From the IMG/VR virus record IMGVR_UViG_3300035666_000157, positions 1 through 24,266 of that record: a stretch of DNA of 24,266 nt, one strand, 5' to 3'. Each line of letters starts with the position of its first letter. Position 1 is the stretch's first letter. Position numbers and translations under genes: made by a program. Source of the stretch: a virus. The notes under the pieces are model-generated. The model was not told where the DNA came from. It saw nothing but the letters and a program-made list of their open reading frames with translations, and made no database searches. Positions 6,180 through 13,081 of this stretch are shown here, piece by piece.

Positions 6180-6603
6180 CAGGTTTGCAAACGGCGCTAA
6201 AGCATGGGGCGTATGCGACCGTTGCGGGTTCCGTTTTGATCTCAAGAAGCTAAAGAACGAAGTAGTCAAGACAAAACAAACGCAGATTCGTTCGTGCCCA
6301 GCATGTTGGAGTCCCGACCACCCCCAACTTCAATTGGGCATGTATGAAATTTCCGACCCCCAGGCCATCCGTGATCCAAGACCAGACACGAACACATGGT
6401 ACGCATCAGGAACGAATGGGCTGCAAACCTCTCCTACCTCCGGAACTGGGCCTGACCAAGAGGGTTTCCCGGGTGAGGGCAGCAGAACAATTCAGTGGGG
6501 CTGGAACCCTATTGGTGGCTCACAAAGTTTTGATGATGGGCTAACCCCCAATTGGTTGACTTCCCCAGGGGAAGTTGGTACGGTGACGGTCGTTGTGACC
6601 TGA
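6172..6603 (+). CDS. Zinc-ribbon phage protein, probable virion component
   Basis: 143 residues. Cys15-x2-Cys18 (VCDRCGFRF) and Cys42-x2-Cys45 (SCPACW) form a four-cysteine zinc ribbon. It is followed by a conserved DHPQLQLGMYEISDPQAIRD strand and PRPDTNTWY, then a Gly/Ser/Thr/Trp-rich tail. This layout is common in phage genes next to head-tail genes and I know no enzymatic function for it. The start ATG 6172 is inside the end of the homing endonuclease gene, using GAGGT there as ribosome site. The overlap means the endonuclease and this gene must be co-expressed or re-initiated. A role as a folding-stabilised virion or DNA-contact protein is inference. Confidence 0.8.
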   Translation: MANRFANGAKAWGVCDRCGFRFDLKKLKNEVVKTKQTQIRSCPACWSPDHPQLQLGMYEISDPQAIRDPRPDTNTWYASGTNGLQTSPTSGTGPDQEGFPGEGSRTIQWGWNPIGGSQSFDDGLTPNWLTSPGEVGTVTVVVT

Positions 6604-6608
6604 AGGAG
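6603..6608 (+). promoter_or_regulatory. Ribosome binding site for the 53-residue gene
   Basis: AAGGAG is two bases from ATG 6611 but five from the in-frame ATG 6614, so the second ATG is the likelier start. Confidence 0.55.
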
Positions 6609-6613
6609 CGATG

Positions 6614-6775
6614 ATGAAAGATGTTCACAAGCACGAGAAGGCAATGCACCCCGACAAGCCGCTGACCAAGTTGGCAAAGGGCGGCAAAGCCTACAAAAAG
6701 GGCGGTCCCACCACTGATGACCGCATGAAGATGGGGCGCAATATGTCCCGCGCCATGAACCAAAAGTCGGGGTGA
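6614..6775 (+). CDS. 53-residue basic AKGG-motif protein
   Basis: This frame is short, yet it has a perfect ribosome site, fits exactly between neighbours (stop 6773-6775, next ATG 6779) and carries recognisable motifs. The protein begins MKDVHKHEKAMHPDKPLTKL, continues with AKGG at 21-24 and AYKKGG, and ends in RMKMGRNMSRAMNQKSG. It is very rich in Lys, Met and Gly. ATG 6611 is possible and would add one residue. The same LAKGG motif sits at nearly the same position (20-24) in the protein from 4698, suggesting homology in their N-terminal halves. No function is known to me. Confidence 0.75.
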   Translation: MKDVHKHEKAMHPDKPLTKLAKGGKAYKKGGPTTDDRMKMGRNMSRAMNQKSG

Positions 6776-6778
6776 AGC

Positions 6779-6970
6779 ATGGGCAAGATCACAAAACTGC
6801 CGCCCGCCAAGCAGGCATACCCGCAGGAAGCGGAAAACCCGCGTGACCTCTGCATGGTGGTGGGCAACATCTCCAAGCATCCTGCTCCTGCGGCCAAGAC
6901 CTCGGGCATCAAGATGCGTGGTACTGGCGCTGCGACGAAGGGCACGATGGCCCGTGGGCCGATGGCGTAA
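6779..6970 (+). CDS. Small conserved phage protein, 63 residues
   Basis: The sequence runs MGKITKLPPAKQAYPQEAEN, then PRDLCMVVGNISKHPAPAA, and closes with IKMRGTGAATKGTMARGPMA. The C-terminal RGTGAATKG segment is a recurring ending of small phage proteins. A single Cys (residue 24) is present. The start is three bases after the previous stop, with GGGGTGAAG upstream. It is probably co-translated with its neighbours; the function is unknown. Confidence 0.75.
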   Translation: MGKITKLPPAKQAYPQEAENPRDLCMVVGNISKHPAPAAKTSGIKMRGTGAATKGTMARGPMA

Positions 6971-6973
6971 GAC

Positions 6974-7621
6974 ATGAACTACACCGAGTTGAAGACCGCC
7001 GTTGAAGATAGTACGGAAAATACGTTTTCCGCGACGGACTTCGCGCTTCTGACAAAATTGTCAGAGCAAAAAATCTACAACTCGGTGCAGCTTCCCAACC
7101 TGCGGAAAACGTCAAATTTAACGCTGACCATTGGCAACCCGCTGCTTGCGGTGCCTTCTGATTTCCTGTCGGCATTCTCATTTGGCGTGACTTCAGGAAC
7201 GACGTTCAGTTTTCTGCTGAACAAGGATGTGAACTTCATCCGGGAGTCTTTCCCCAACGCTGCCACGACGGGCACTCCGCAGTATTACGCGCTGTACGGT
7301 ACGCAGACAGGGACTCCGAAGATTCAGTCTTTCCTGCTGGGGCCGACGCCCGGTGCGGCGCTGACGGCGGAACTGAACTACTTCTACTACCCTGAGAGCA
7401 TCGTTACCGCTTCGACCACTTGGCTGGGTGACAACTTTGACTCTGTGCTGTTCAACGCAGTGATGGTGGAAGCAGCGCGGTTCATGAAGCAAGAGCAGGA
7501 TATTGTGGCGATGTACAACGATCAGTACGTCCAGTCACTGACGCTGCTGAAGAACCTTGGTGACGGAAAAGATCGCCAGGATAGTTATCGTTCCGGGCAG
7601 GTCAGAACAAAGGTGATTTAA
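6974..7621 (+). CDS. Second head-tail adaptor-like protein (SU10-adaptor-type)
   Basis: 215 residues. It has an N-terminal helix pair (LKTAVEDSTENTFSATDFAL, EQKIYNSVQLPNLRKTS), a beta insertion with VPSDFLSAFSF and LLNKDVNFIRESFP, then GTPQYYALYG, a LNYFYYPESIVT strand, and a C-terminal helix bundle with a YNDQYVQSLTLLKNLGDGK repeat-like end and RQDSYRSGQVR. I know this order from adaptor proteins of tailed phages (the family modelled on phage SU10). It lies three bases after the preceding gene. This genome therefore has two proteins of adaptor appearance, this one and that at 4896. They share the overall helix-beta-helix plan but not obvious sequence. Confidence 0.65.
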   Translation: MNYTELKTAVEDSTENTFSATDFALLTKLSEQKIYNSVQLPNLRKTSNLTLTIGNPLLAVPSDFLSAFSFGVTSGTTFSFLLNKDVNFIRESFPNAATTGTPQYYALYGTQTGTPKIQSFLLGPTPGAALTAELNYFYYPESIVTASTTWLGDNFDSVLFNAVMVEAARFMKQEQDIVAMYNDQYVQSLTLLKNLGDGKDRQDSYRSGQVRTKVI

Positions 7622-8050
7622 GTGTTGATCCAATGCGTCACCAATTCGTTCAGATCGGAGATGCTTCAGGCAATCCACGATCTCAGCACTGACACGCTCA
7701 AGTTGGCGCTCTACACGGGCTCTGCCAACCTGTACCCCACGACGACGGTTTACACCACGACGGATGAAGTTGTGGCGTCAGGCTACACCGCTGGTGGAGA
7801 AGTTTTGACGGGCGTGACGATTGCCACGGGTACTGCTTCAACCACAGAGCCTGCTGTCGTTTACATCACGTTTAACAACCCTTCGTGGACCGCTGCGTTC
7901 ACCGCTCGGGGCGGGCTGATCTACAACGCCAGCAAGGCGAATCGGTCAGTTGCCATCATTGACTTTGGTTCGGACAAGACTTCGACCACCACGTTCACTG
8001 TGCAAATGCCCGCGAACACCGCGACGGCAGCGCTGCTTCGTTTTCCTTGA
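7622..8050 (+). CDS. Small beta-rich conserved virion protein
   Basis: 142 residues from GTG 7622, directly after the preceding TAA. Motifs in order are VTNSFRSEMLQAIHDLSTDT, LKLALYTGSANLYPTTTVY, GYTAGGEVLTGVTI, TFNNPSWTAAFTARGGLIYN and NRSVAIIDFGSDKTSTT. Together they match a small, widely conserved structural-type protein in tailed phages, often placed between head-tail and fibre genes. It has no Cys pair, signal or membrane segment. A decoration or fibre-attachment role is plausible but unproven. The only practical alternative start is TTG 7625, which would change one residue. Confidence 0.75.
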   Translation: MLIQCVTNSFRSEMLQAIHDLSTDTLKLALYTGSANLYPTTTVYTTTDEVVASGYTAGGEVLTGVTIATGTASTTEPAVVYITFNNPSWTAAFTARGGLIYNASKANRSVAIIDFGSDKTSTTTFTVQMPANTATAALLRFP

Positions 8051-8059
8051 GGTAATTCC

Positions 8060-9490
8060 ATGCCATCGTCATATACCACCAGTCTTCGCCTGACGCTTCC
8101 TGCTACGGGCGAACTTGGAGGCCAGTGGGGCAACACCGTAAACACAGGCATTACAGAACTTCTGGATGCAGCGGTTGCGGGTACGGCGACAATTTCTACC
8201 TGGGGTGGCCCTGGGGTTTCGTACACCCTGAGCAACAATTCTGGCACTGCGGATGAAGCCCGCAAGATGTTCATCGTGGCAACGGGCACGCCTGGGGAAG
8301 CCAAGAACGTCATTTGCCCTGCTGTGAGCAAGATGTACGTGTTCAGGAATGACACGACTGGTGGGTATGCGCTGACGCTGAAAACCTCTGGCGGTACGGG
8401 TGTGTCCGTGCCTGCGGGCCAGTACAAGTTCCTGTACTGCGATGGGACCAATGTGGTGGAGGCGGTGAACTCCCTTGGCCCTGTGGCCGCGCTATCGACC
8501 TCGCAGGCGGTGTTTACGGACGGCTCCAAGAACTTGGTGTCCAACCCGATTACGGGCACGGGCAACGTGGTCATGTCGGCAAGCCCGACGCTGACAGGCA
8601 CGGTCGCTGGTGCTTCATTGCAGTTGTCGTCGCTGACCTCTGGGCGGGTAACTTACGCGGGCGCTTCGGGGCTGTTGCAAGACTCCACCAACCTGACGTT
8701 CGATGGGACGGCGCTGACCTTGGGTGGGAACCCAACGCTTTCAGCGGGCACCGCCAACGGCGTCCTGTACCTCAACGGCAGCAAGGTAGCGACGAGCGGG
8801 AGTGCGCTGACGTTTGATGGGAATACGCTGGCAGTAAGCCGCAACGCAAGCTCTGCAACGATAGACATTAATGCTTCGGATACTACATCCACTTCGTATC
8901 TGCGGCTGCAAGACTTTGGCACTACTCGCGCTTGGTTTGCAAGTTACCGTGACGGCTCAGGGAAAACAGAACTTCTTGGCAACGGATTTTTGCAGTTTTC
9001 GCTTGGCGGCGGCGCTTCTCCTTCCGAACAAATGTGCCTCACCAGCACCGGGCTGGGGATTGGGATGAGTTCGCCGGGGTACAAACTGGATGTAACCAAA
9101 GACGCCAACTCTTTTACTGGCGCACGTTTTAGAAACAACGATTCAGGCTCAAGTGCTTATTCGGGCGTTGTAGTTAACGCTTTTGGCAATAGTTGGGCCA
9201 TGCGGATGGGGTCAACTGCCGCAAACAGCAATGCACTTCAATTTGTACAGGACGCACTTGGCACACCTGTAGTGAGGGCAACGCTGGATACCTCCGGCAA
9301 CGTCATTGCAGGAGGCTCGGTAGCACTCGCCACCACCGCTACAGACGGCTTCCTCTACGTTCCCACTTGTGCGGGAACTCCGACCGGCGTGCCCACTGCC
9401 ATCACGGGCATGGCACCCATCGTGGTCAACACCACGAACAACAAGCTGTACTTCTACTCTGGCGGCGCTTGGCGTGACGCTGGACCCTAA
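8060..9490 (+). CDS. Tail fibre protein
   Basis: 476 residues. The N-terminus (SSYTTSLRLTLPATGELGGQ and WGNTVNTGITELLDAAVAG, residues 3-41) is the conserved virion-attachment start of many environmental phage fibres. The body is a long Ser/Thr/Gly/Ala-rich repetitive beta region with blocks like LTFDGTALTL, NGVLYLNGSKVATSG and LTFDGNTLAV. Residues about 335-355 contain LGIGMSSPGYKLDV, a motif found in many fibre proteins. The C-terminus has APIVVNTTNNKLYFYSGGAW, a common terminal module. The role is receptor binding. ATG 8060 has GAGGT seven bases upstream. Downstream follows a small protein that usually travels with such fibres. I see no chaperone domain or autoproteolytic motif. Confidence 0.85.
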   Translation: MPSSYTTSLRLTLPATGELGGQWGNTVNTGITELLDAAVAGTATISTWGGPGVSYTLSNNSGTADEARKMFIVATGTPGEAKNVICPAVSKMYVFRNDTTGGYALTLKTSGGTGVSVPAGQYKFLYCDGTNVVEAVNSLGPVAALSTSQAVFTDGSKNLVSNPITGTGNVVMSASPTLTGTVAGASLQLSSLTSGRVTYAGASGLLQDSTNLTFDGTALTLGGNPTLSAGTANGVLYLNGSKVATSGSALTFDGNTLAVSRNASSATIDINASDTTSTSYLRLQDFGTTRAWFASYRDGSGKTELLGNGFLQFSLGGGASPSEQMCLTSTGLGIGMSSPGYKLDVTKDANSFTGARFRNNDSGSSAYSGVVVNAFGNSWAMRMGSTAANSNALQFVQDALGTPVVRATLDTSGNVIAGGSVALATTATDGFLYVPTCAGTPTGVPTAITGMAPIVVNTTNNKLYFYSGGAWRDAGP

Positions 9491-9508
9491 CCCCTGAAAG
9501 GAAAAATC

Positions 9509-9832
9509 ATGCAATGGAAAATCAGTAGTTTGGACCACACTCTTCCCGAGTGCTGCGTAACCACTGCCCACTGGCGTGTATCAAAGACCGACGGCGCAGC
9601 CACAGGCAGCGTCTACGGCAAGATCTCGTTGCCCCACAAGGATCACGACGCCCCCGACTTCATTCCCTACGACCAACTCACCGAGGCGCAAGTCGTGGAG
9701 TGGGTCAAGGACGAGATGGGGGCGAACCAAGTCGCTGCGTACGAGGCCGCAGTGCAAGGGCAAATTGACGCTCAAGTCAACCCCACCAGCGCCGCTGGCG
9801 TGCCATGGTCATCCGCCCAGCAAGCGGCCTGA
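9509..9832 (+). CDS. Small fibre-associated protein, DUF7936-like
   Basis: 107 residues. The sequence HTLPECCVTTAHWRVSKTDG, VYGKISLPHKDHDAPDF, YDQLTEAQVVEWVKDEMG and a C-terminal IDAQVNPTSAAGVPWSSAQ follow the recurring phage pattern of a small beta domain followed by a helical half. In other phages such proteins sit just after fibre genes. The catalogue name DUF7936 is from memory and should be checked. The ribosome site AAGGA lies before ATG 9509. The last 28 bases overlap the next gene in another frame. Confidence 0.75.
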   Translation: MQWKISSLDHTLPECCVTTAHWRVSKTDGAATGSVYGKISLPHKDHDAPDFIPYDQLTEAQVVEWVKDEMGANQVAAYEAAVQGQIDAQVNPTSAAGVPWSSAQQAA

Positions 9833-10062
9833 CGGCTTGGGTGCTGCGCCGCACCGGCTTTGGTGGGGTCACCTTGCCGTGGGGCATTCGCATATTGCCT
9901 GAGCGGTTGCATGACGAGCCCCTGCGGCGGCATGAACTGGAACATGCGCGGCAGATTGAGCAGTACGGCGTGATCGGCTTTTACGCTCGGTATGCGTGGT
10001 ACACGCTGCGCCACGGTTACCGCAACAACCCGCTTGAAGTTCAAGCACGAACCAAGGAGTAA
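9805..10062 (+). CDS. Tiny putative zinc metallopeptidase-like protein (HELEH)
   Basis: 85 residues. RRHELEHARQIEQYGVIGFY contains HELEH at 43-47, the HExxH form of zinc metallopeptidases, and NPLEVQAR supplies Glu78 as a possible third ligand (gluzincin-like spacing of about 31 residues after the second His). The rest is aromatic-rich (YARYAWYTLRHGYR). The protein is far smaller than typical peptidases, so it may be a minimal domain or an inactive relative. ATG 9805 overlaps the preceding gene by 28 bases and has no clear ribosome site; GTG 9841 is an alternative in-frame start that would remove 12 residues and the overlap. It sits just before the holin and endolysin, so a lysis role is conceivable, but this is inference. 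Confidence 0.6.
   Translation: MVIRPASGLTAWVLRRTGFGGVTLPWGIRILPERLHDEPLRRHELEHARQIEQYGVIGFYARYAWYTLRHGYRNNPLEVQARTKE
10054..10059 (+). promoter_or_regulatory. Ribosome binding site deciding ATG 10067
   Basis: AAGGAG lies seven bases before ATG 10067 and overlaps the end of the previous gene. The upstream in-frame ATG at 9992 has no such site. Confidence 0.6.
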
Positions 10063-10066
10063 ACAC

Positions 10067-10237
10067 ATGAACCCCAACACCAAAATTGAACTCACCCTGG
10101 GCCTTGTGAACGGCATCCTGGGCTACCTCGGCACCCGTCCCTACGGCGAAGTGTTCCAGATCGTGCAGGAGATCCAAACGCAAGCCGCCCCGCAGGTGCC
10201 CACCCCGGACCCGGCCACCGAACCCGTGAGCAACTAA
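10067..10237 (+). CDS. 56-residue helical protein in the lysis region
   Basis: The start at ATG 10067 is chosen over the longer in-frame ATG 9992 because of a perfect AAGGAG and because the longer form would overlap the HELEH gene by 71 bases. The protein is MNPNTKIELTLGLVNGILGY, then LGTRPYGEVFQIVQEIQTQA and a Pro-rich acidic end (PTPDPATEPVSN). The first 35 residues are an amphipathic helix; there is no full transmembrane span, signal peptide or lipobox. Small proteins of this type recur before holin genes in related phages. The function is not known to me. Confidence 0.7.
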   Translation: MNPNTKIELTLGLVNGILGYLGTRPYGEVFQIVQEIQTQAAPQVPTPDPATEPVSN

Positions 10238-10238
10238 C

Positions 10239-10736
10239 ATGCTTGACATCCTCGGTGGGGGCCTGCTGGGCTCCATCTTCGGAGGGCTGTTCCGGCTGGC
10301 CCCTGAGGTGCTGAAGTTCTTGGACCGCAAGAACGAGCGTCTGCACGAACTCAAAATGTTCGAACAGCAGTGCCAACTGGAAAGCATGCGCGGGGCGCAG
10401 AAGTTGCAGGAGATTGGCGCTCAGCACGGTATGGCCGTGGATGTTGGCGTGTTGGACGCGTTCAAGTCAGCGCTGGACCAGCAGACCGAGATGGTCAAGG
10501 TCGCAGGCGGCTGGGTCGCTTCGCTCAGCGCTTCGGTGCGCCCGGTGGTCACCTACTGGATTCTGTTCATCTGGTCGTTCGTGCACATCTGGTTTGCCTG
10601 GAACGCTTGGCTGCAAGGCATGCCGCCAGTGGAAGTGTTCAAGACCGCCATGTCGCCTGACTTCTCAGCGCTGGTGGCGGGGACGATTAACTTCTGGTTC
10701 CTTGACAGGGCCTTGAAAGCGCGGGGGCTTGCGTGA
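10239..10736 (+). CDS. Putative holin, three-TM GTA-type
   Basis: 165 residues. A hydrophobic N-terminal segment (about 4-24, Gly-rich, LGGGLLGSIFGGLFRLAPEV) is followed by a charged amphipathic helix (30-80). A strong membrane segment follows at 101-125 (RPVVTYWILFIWSFVHIWFA) and a third hydrophobic stretch at 143-159 (SALVAGTINFWFLD) ending in the basic RALKARGLA. The RP..TYW..F and NFWF..R landmarks and topology match the 3-TM holin family described from gene transfer agents (GTA_holin_3TM). It would form inner-membrane pores that free the endolysin. It lies one base after the previous stop and overlaps the endolysin gene by four bases (GTGA), as lysis genes commonly do. I see no dual-start motif of the lambda S type. 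Confidence 0.7.
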   Translation: MLDILGGGLLGSIFGGLFRLAPEVLKFLDRKNERLHELKMFEQQCQLESMRGAQKLQEIGAQHGMAVDVGVLDAFKSALDQQTEMVKVAGGWVASLSASVRPVVTYWILFIWSFVHIWFAWNAWLQGMPPVEVFKTAMSPDFSALVAGTINFWFLDRALKARGLA

Positions 10737-11215
10737 ATCTCGACTTGGCCGTTGCGCTGTGCAAGCAGTTTGAGGGACTGCATCGGGTCGGCAAGGACGG
10801 CCTGATCTACCCTTACGTCTGCCCCGCAGGCTACCCCACCATTGGCTGGGGCACGGTTTACAAGCCGTCGGGCAAGAAGGTGACGATGGAAGACCCGCCC
10901 ATCACCCGTGAAATTGCGGACGCGTGGCTCATGGATGAACTCCAGCGGGTGTGCGCTTCGGCAGTGGTGCGGCAATGCCCTGAGTTGTTTGCCTGGAGCC
11001 TCACCAACGGCAACTGGCGTGCCTTCTGCGCCATCGCAGACTTCACCTACAACCTGGGGACAGGTAGACTCCAGACCTCCACCCTGCGGCGCAAGCTCCG
11101 CGCACTTGACTGGGAAGGTGCCAAGGAGCAACTGGCGCTGTGGGTGCGCGGTGGGGGCAAAGTACTGCCCGGACTTGTGAAGCGTCGTGCCGCAGAAGCG
11201 AAACTGTTGGGGTAA
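10733..11215 (+). CDS. Endolysin, GH24 T4-type lysozyme
   Basis: 160 residues from GTG 10733 in a GTGA overlap with the holin gene. Glu14 in FEGLH is the predicted catalytic acid. The loop YVCPAGYPTIGWGT supplies Cys30 where T4 lysozyme has Asp20, and Thr36. Replacement of that Asp by Cys is common in endolysins of this group, so activity is not necessarily lost. Further landmarks are the C-terminal helices with WRAFCAIADFTYNLGTG, the TLRRKL segment, and LPGLVKRRAAEAKLL, matching the usual end of the fold. It cleaves the beta-1,4 bond of peptidoglycan. I see no signal-anchor or signal peptide, so export depends on the holin. Length is normal for the family. Confidence 0.9.
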   Translation: MNLDLAVALCKQFEGLHRVGKDGLIYPYVCPAGYPTIGWGTVYKPSGKKVTMEDPPITREIADAWLMDELQRVCASAVVRQCPELFAWSLTNGNWRAFCAIADFTYNLGTGRLQTSTLRRKLRALDWEGAKEQLALWVRGGGKVLPGLVKRRAAEAKLLG

Positions 11216-11218
11216 GCC

Positions 11219-13081
11219 GTGCCACTCAAAAAGATACAACTTAAACCCGGCGTAAATCGAGAAAACACTCGATATACCACAGAAGGGGGGTGGTATGAAT
11301 GCGACAAAGTACGCTTCCGTTACGGCACACCTGAAAAGATTGGCGGTTGGGATCAGTTATCCAACTTTGCTACGTTTCAGGGGGTAGGCCGCACGCTGTG
11401 GCCGTGGTCTTCATTACTTGGGTTGGGAACCAACCTCAAGTTTTACATCATGTATGGGGCGGCGTACTTTGACATCACGCCCATTCGCACCACCACCGCA
11501 GCGGGGGACATCACTTTTGCTGCTACCAACGGCATCGCAACCATCACGGCAACCGACGTAGCGCACGGTGGCACAACAGGAGACTTTGTTACCTTCAGCG
11601 GAGCAGTCAGTCTTGGTGGGAATATCACCGCTACGGTGCTGAATCAGGAGTACCAGATTACGGTGCTCACGGCAGATACGTACACCTTCACCGCTACTGC
11701 TACTGCAAACGCATCTGATGTCGGTAATGGCGGCGCTTCTGTCGTCGGCGCGTATCAAGTCAACGTAGGTCCGGCCATCCAGACGCCGCTGTCAGGCTGG
11801 GGCGCAGGCCCGTGGGGCTCGGGCACCTGGGGGATTGGCTCCACATCGTTGGAATCCCTGCGGGTGTGGAACCAGCAAAACTTTGGTGAAGACCTGATCT
11901 TTGGGCCTCGTGACGGCCCGATGTACTACTGGGACAACTCCCTTGGCCTGTCCACCCGTGGCGTAAACCTGACTTCTTTGTCGGGCGCTACCGATGTACC
12001 TACGGTGCAGCGGGCCATGATGGTGTCTGACGCCTCGCGCTTTGTCTTAGCTTTTGGGTGCAATGACTACAATTCTGCCAATCAAAATTTGATGCTCATC
12101 CGGTGGTCGGATCAGGAAAGCGCGGTCAACTGGACTCCCGCAGCGACCAACCAAGCAGGAAGTCTGCAACTGTCGCACGGCTCAGAGATTGTTGGTGTGT
12201 TGCAGGTACGGCAGGAGATTCTTGTCTGGACTGATATTGCCCTGTACTCGCTTCAGTACCTCGGGCCTCCAATTGTGTGGGGCTCACAAATCCTTGCCGA
12301 CAACGTTACGATTATCAGCGACCGTGCCATGACCACCGCTGCGGGGGTCACCTATTGGATGGGGCAGGACAAGTTTTACGTCTACGATGGGCGCGTTCAA
12401 ACGCTTCCTTGTGATCTGCGGCAGTACGTGTTCGGTGACATTAACTCCACTCAGCCCGAGCAAATTTTTGCGTCAACGGTTGAGCAGTTTAATGAAGTGT
12501 GGTGGTTTTACTGCTCTGCGGACAACAACACTTCGTCGCCTGATCGGTATGTGGTTTACAACTACACCGAGAAAATTTGGTACTACGGTACGATGGATCG
12601 CACTGCTTGGCTGGATGCCAGCATCATCAGCCAGTACCCAATCTCTGCCTCGGATGGTCAGTTGTTGTACCAAGAGTCGGGTGTAGATGACAACTCCACA
12701 GGAACACCTGCGGCAATTGAAGCCTACATCACCTCGTCTGAATTTGACATTGACGACGGGCACAACTTTGCGTTTGTGTGGCGGGTGCTGCCTGACATCA
12801 CGTTCCGGGGGTCCACAGCAAACAACCCCAGCGCCACTTTGACGCTTCTGCCTTTGCAGAACTCAGGCTCAGGCTACAACAACCCTGCCTCTTTGGGCGG
12901 ATCAGACAACGGCGCAATCGTGCGCTCGGCAACGGTCCCGGTGGAGCAGTTCACGGGACAGGTGAATATCCGCATTCGTGGACGCCAGATGGCGATGAAG
13001 ATCGCATCCGATGGCGTAGGGGTTGCATGGCAGTTGGGCTCACCACGAATTGACCTGCGTCCTGATGGGCGTAAATCCTGA
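11219..13081 (+). CDS. Tail nozzle / stabilisation-like protein (P22 gp10-type)
   Basis: 620 residues from GTG 11219. The N-terminus (PLKKIQLKPGVNRENTRYTT, RFRYGTPEKIGGWDQL) is shared by a large family in environmental phages. Residues about 91-184 are a Thr/Ala/Gly-rich beta domain (ITATDVAHGGTTGDFVTFSG) that looks inserted. The central part contains a propeller-like series: LMLIRWSDQESAVNWTP, LVWTDIALYSLQYLG, GVTYWMGQDKFYVYDGR, EVWWFYCSADNN and YVVYNYTEKIWYYG. This is the pattern of nozzle proteins that close the tail of podoviruses (P22 gp10, T7 gp12). It supports a short-tailed particle. Its stop overlaps the next ATG by one base. The assignment rests on pattern memory, not a search. Confidence 0.65.
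   Translation: MPLKKIQLKPGVNRENTRYTTEGGWYECDKVRFRYGTPEKIGGWDQLSNFATFQGVGRTLWPWSSLLGLGTNLKFYIMYGAAYFDITPIRTTTAAGDITFAATNGIATITATDVAHGGTTGDFVTFSGAVSLGGNITATVLNQEYQITVLTADTYTFTATATANASDVGNGGASVVGAYQVNVGPAIQTPLSGWGAGPWGSGTWGIGSTSLESLRVWNQQNFGEDLIFGPRDGPMYYWDNSLGLSTRGVNLTSLSGATDVPTVQRAMMVSDASRFVLAFGCNDYNSANQNLMLIRWSDQESAVNWTPAATNQAGSLQLSHGSEIVGVLQVRQEILVWTDIALYSLQYLGPPIVWGSQILADNVTIISDRAMTTAAGVTYWMGQDKFYVYDGRVQTLPCDLRQYVFGDINSTQPEQIFASTVEQFNEVWWFYCSADNNTSSPDRYVVYNYTEKIWYYGTMDRTAWLDASIISQYPISASDGQLLYQESGVDDNSTGTPAAIEAYITSSEFDIDDGHNFAFVWRVLPDITFRGSTANNPSATLTLLPLQNSGSGYNNPASLGGSDNGAIVRSATVPVEQFTGQVNIRIRGRQMAMKIASDGVGVAWQLGSPRIDLRPDGRKS

Noticed and set aside
9992-10066. Longer form of the 56-residue lysis-region protein
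   Set aside because: The extension is antisense-like Arg/Thr sequence inside the HELEH gene. The perfect ribosome site points to ATG 10067.
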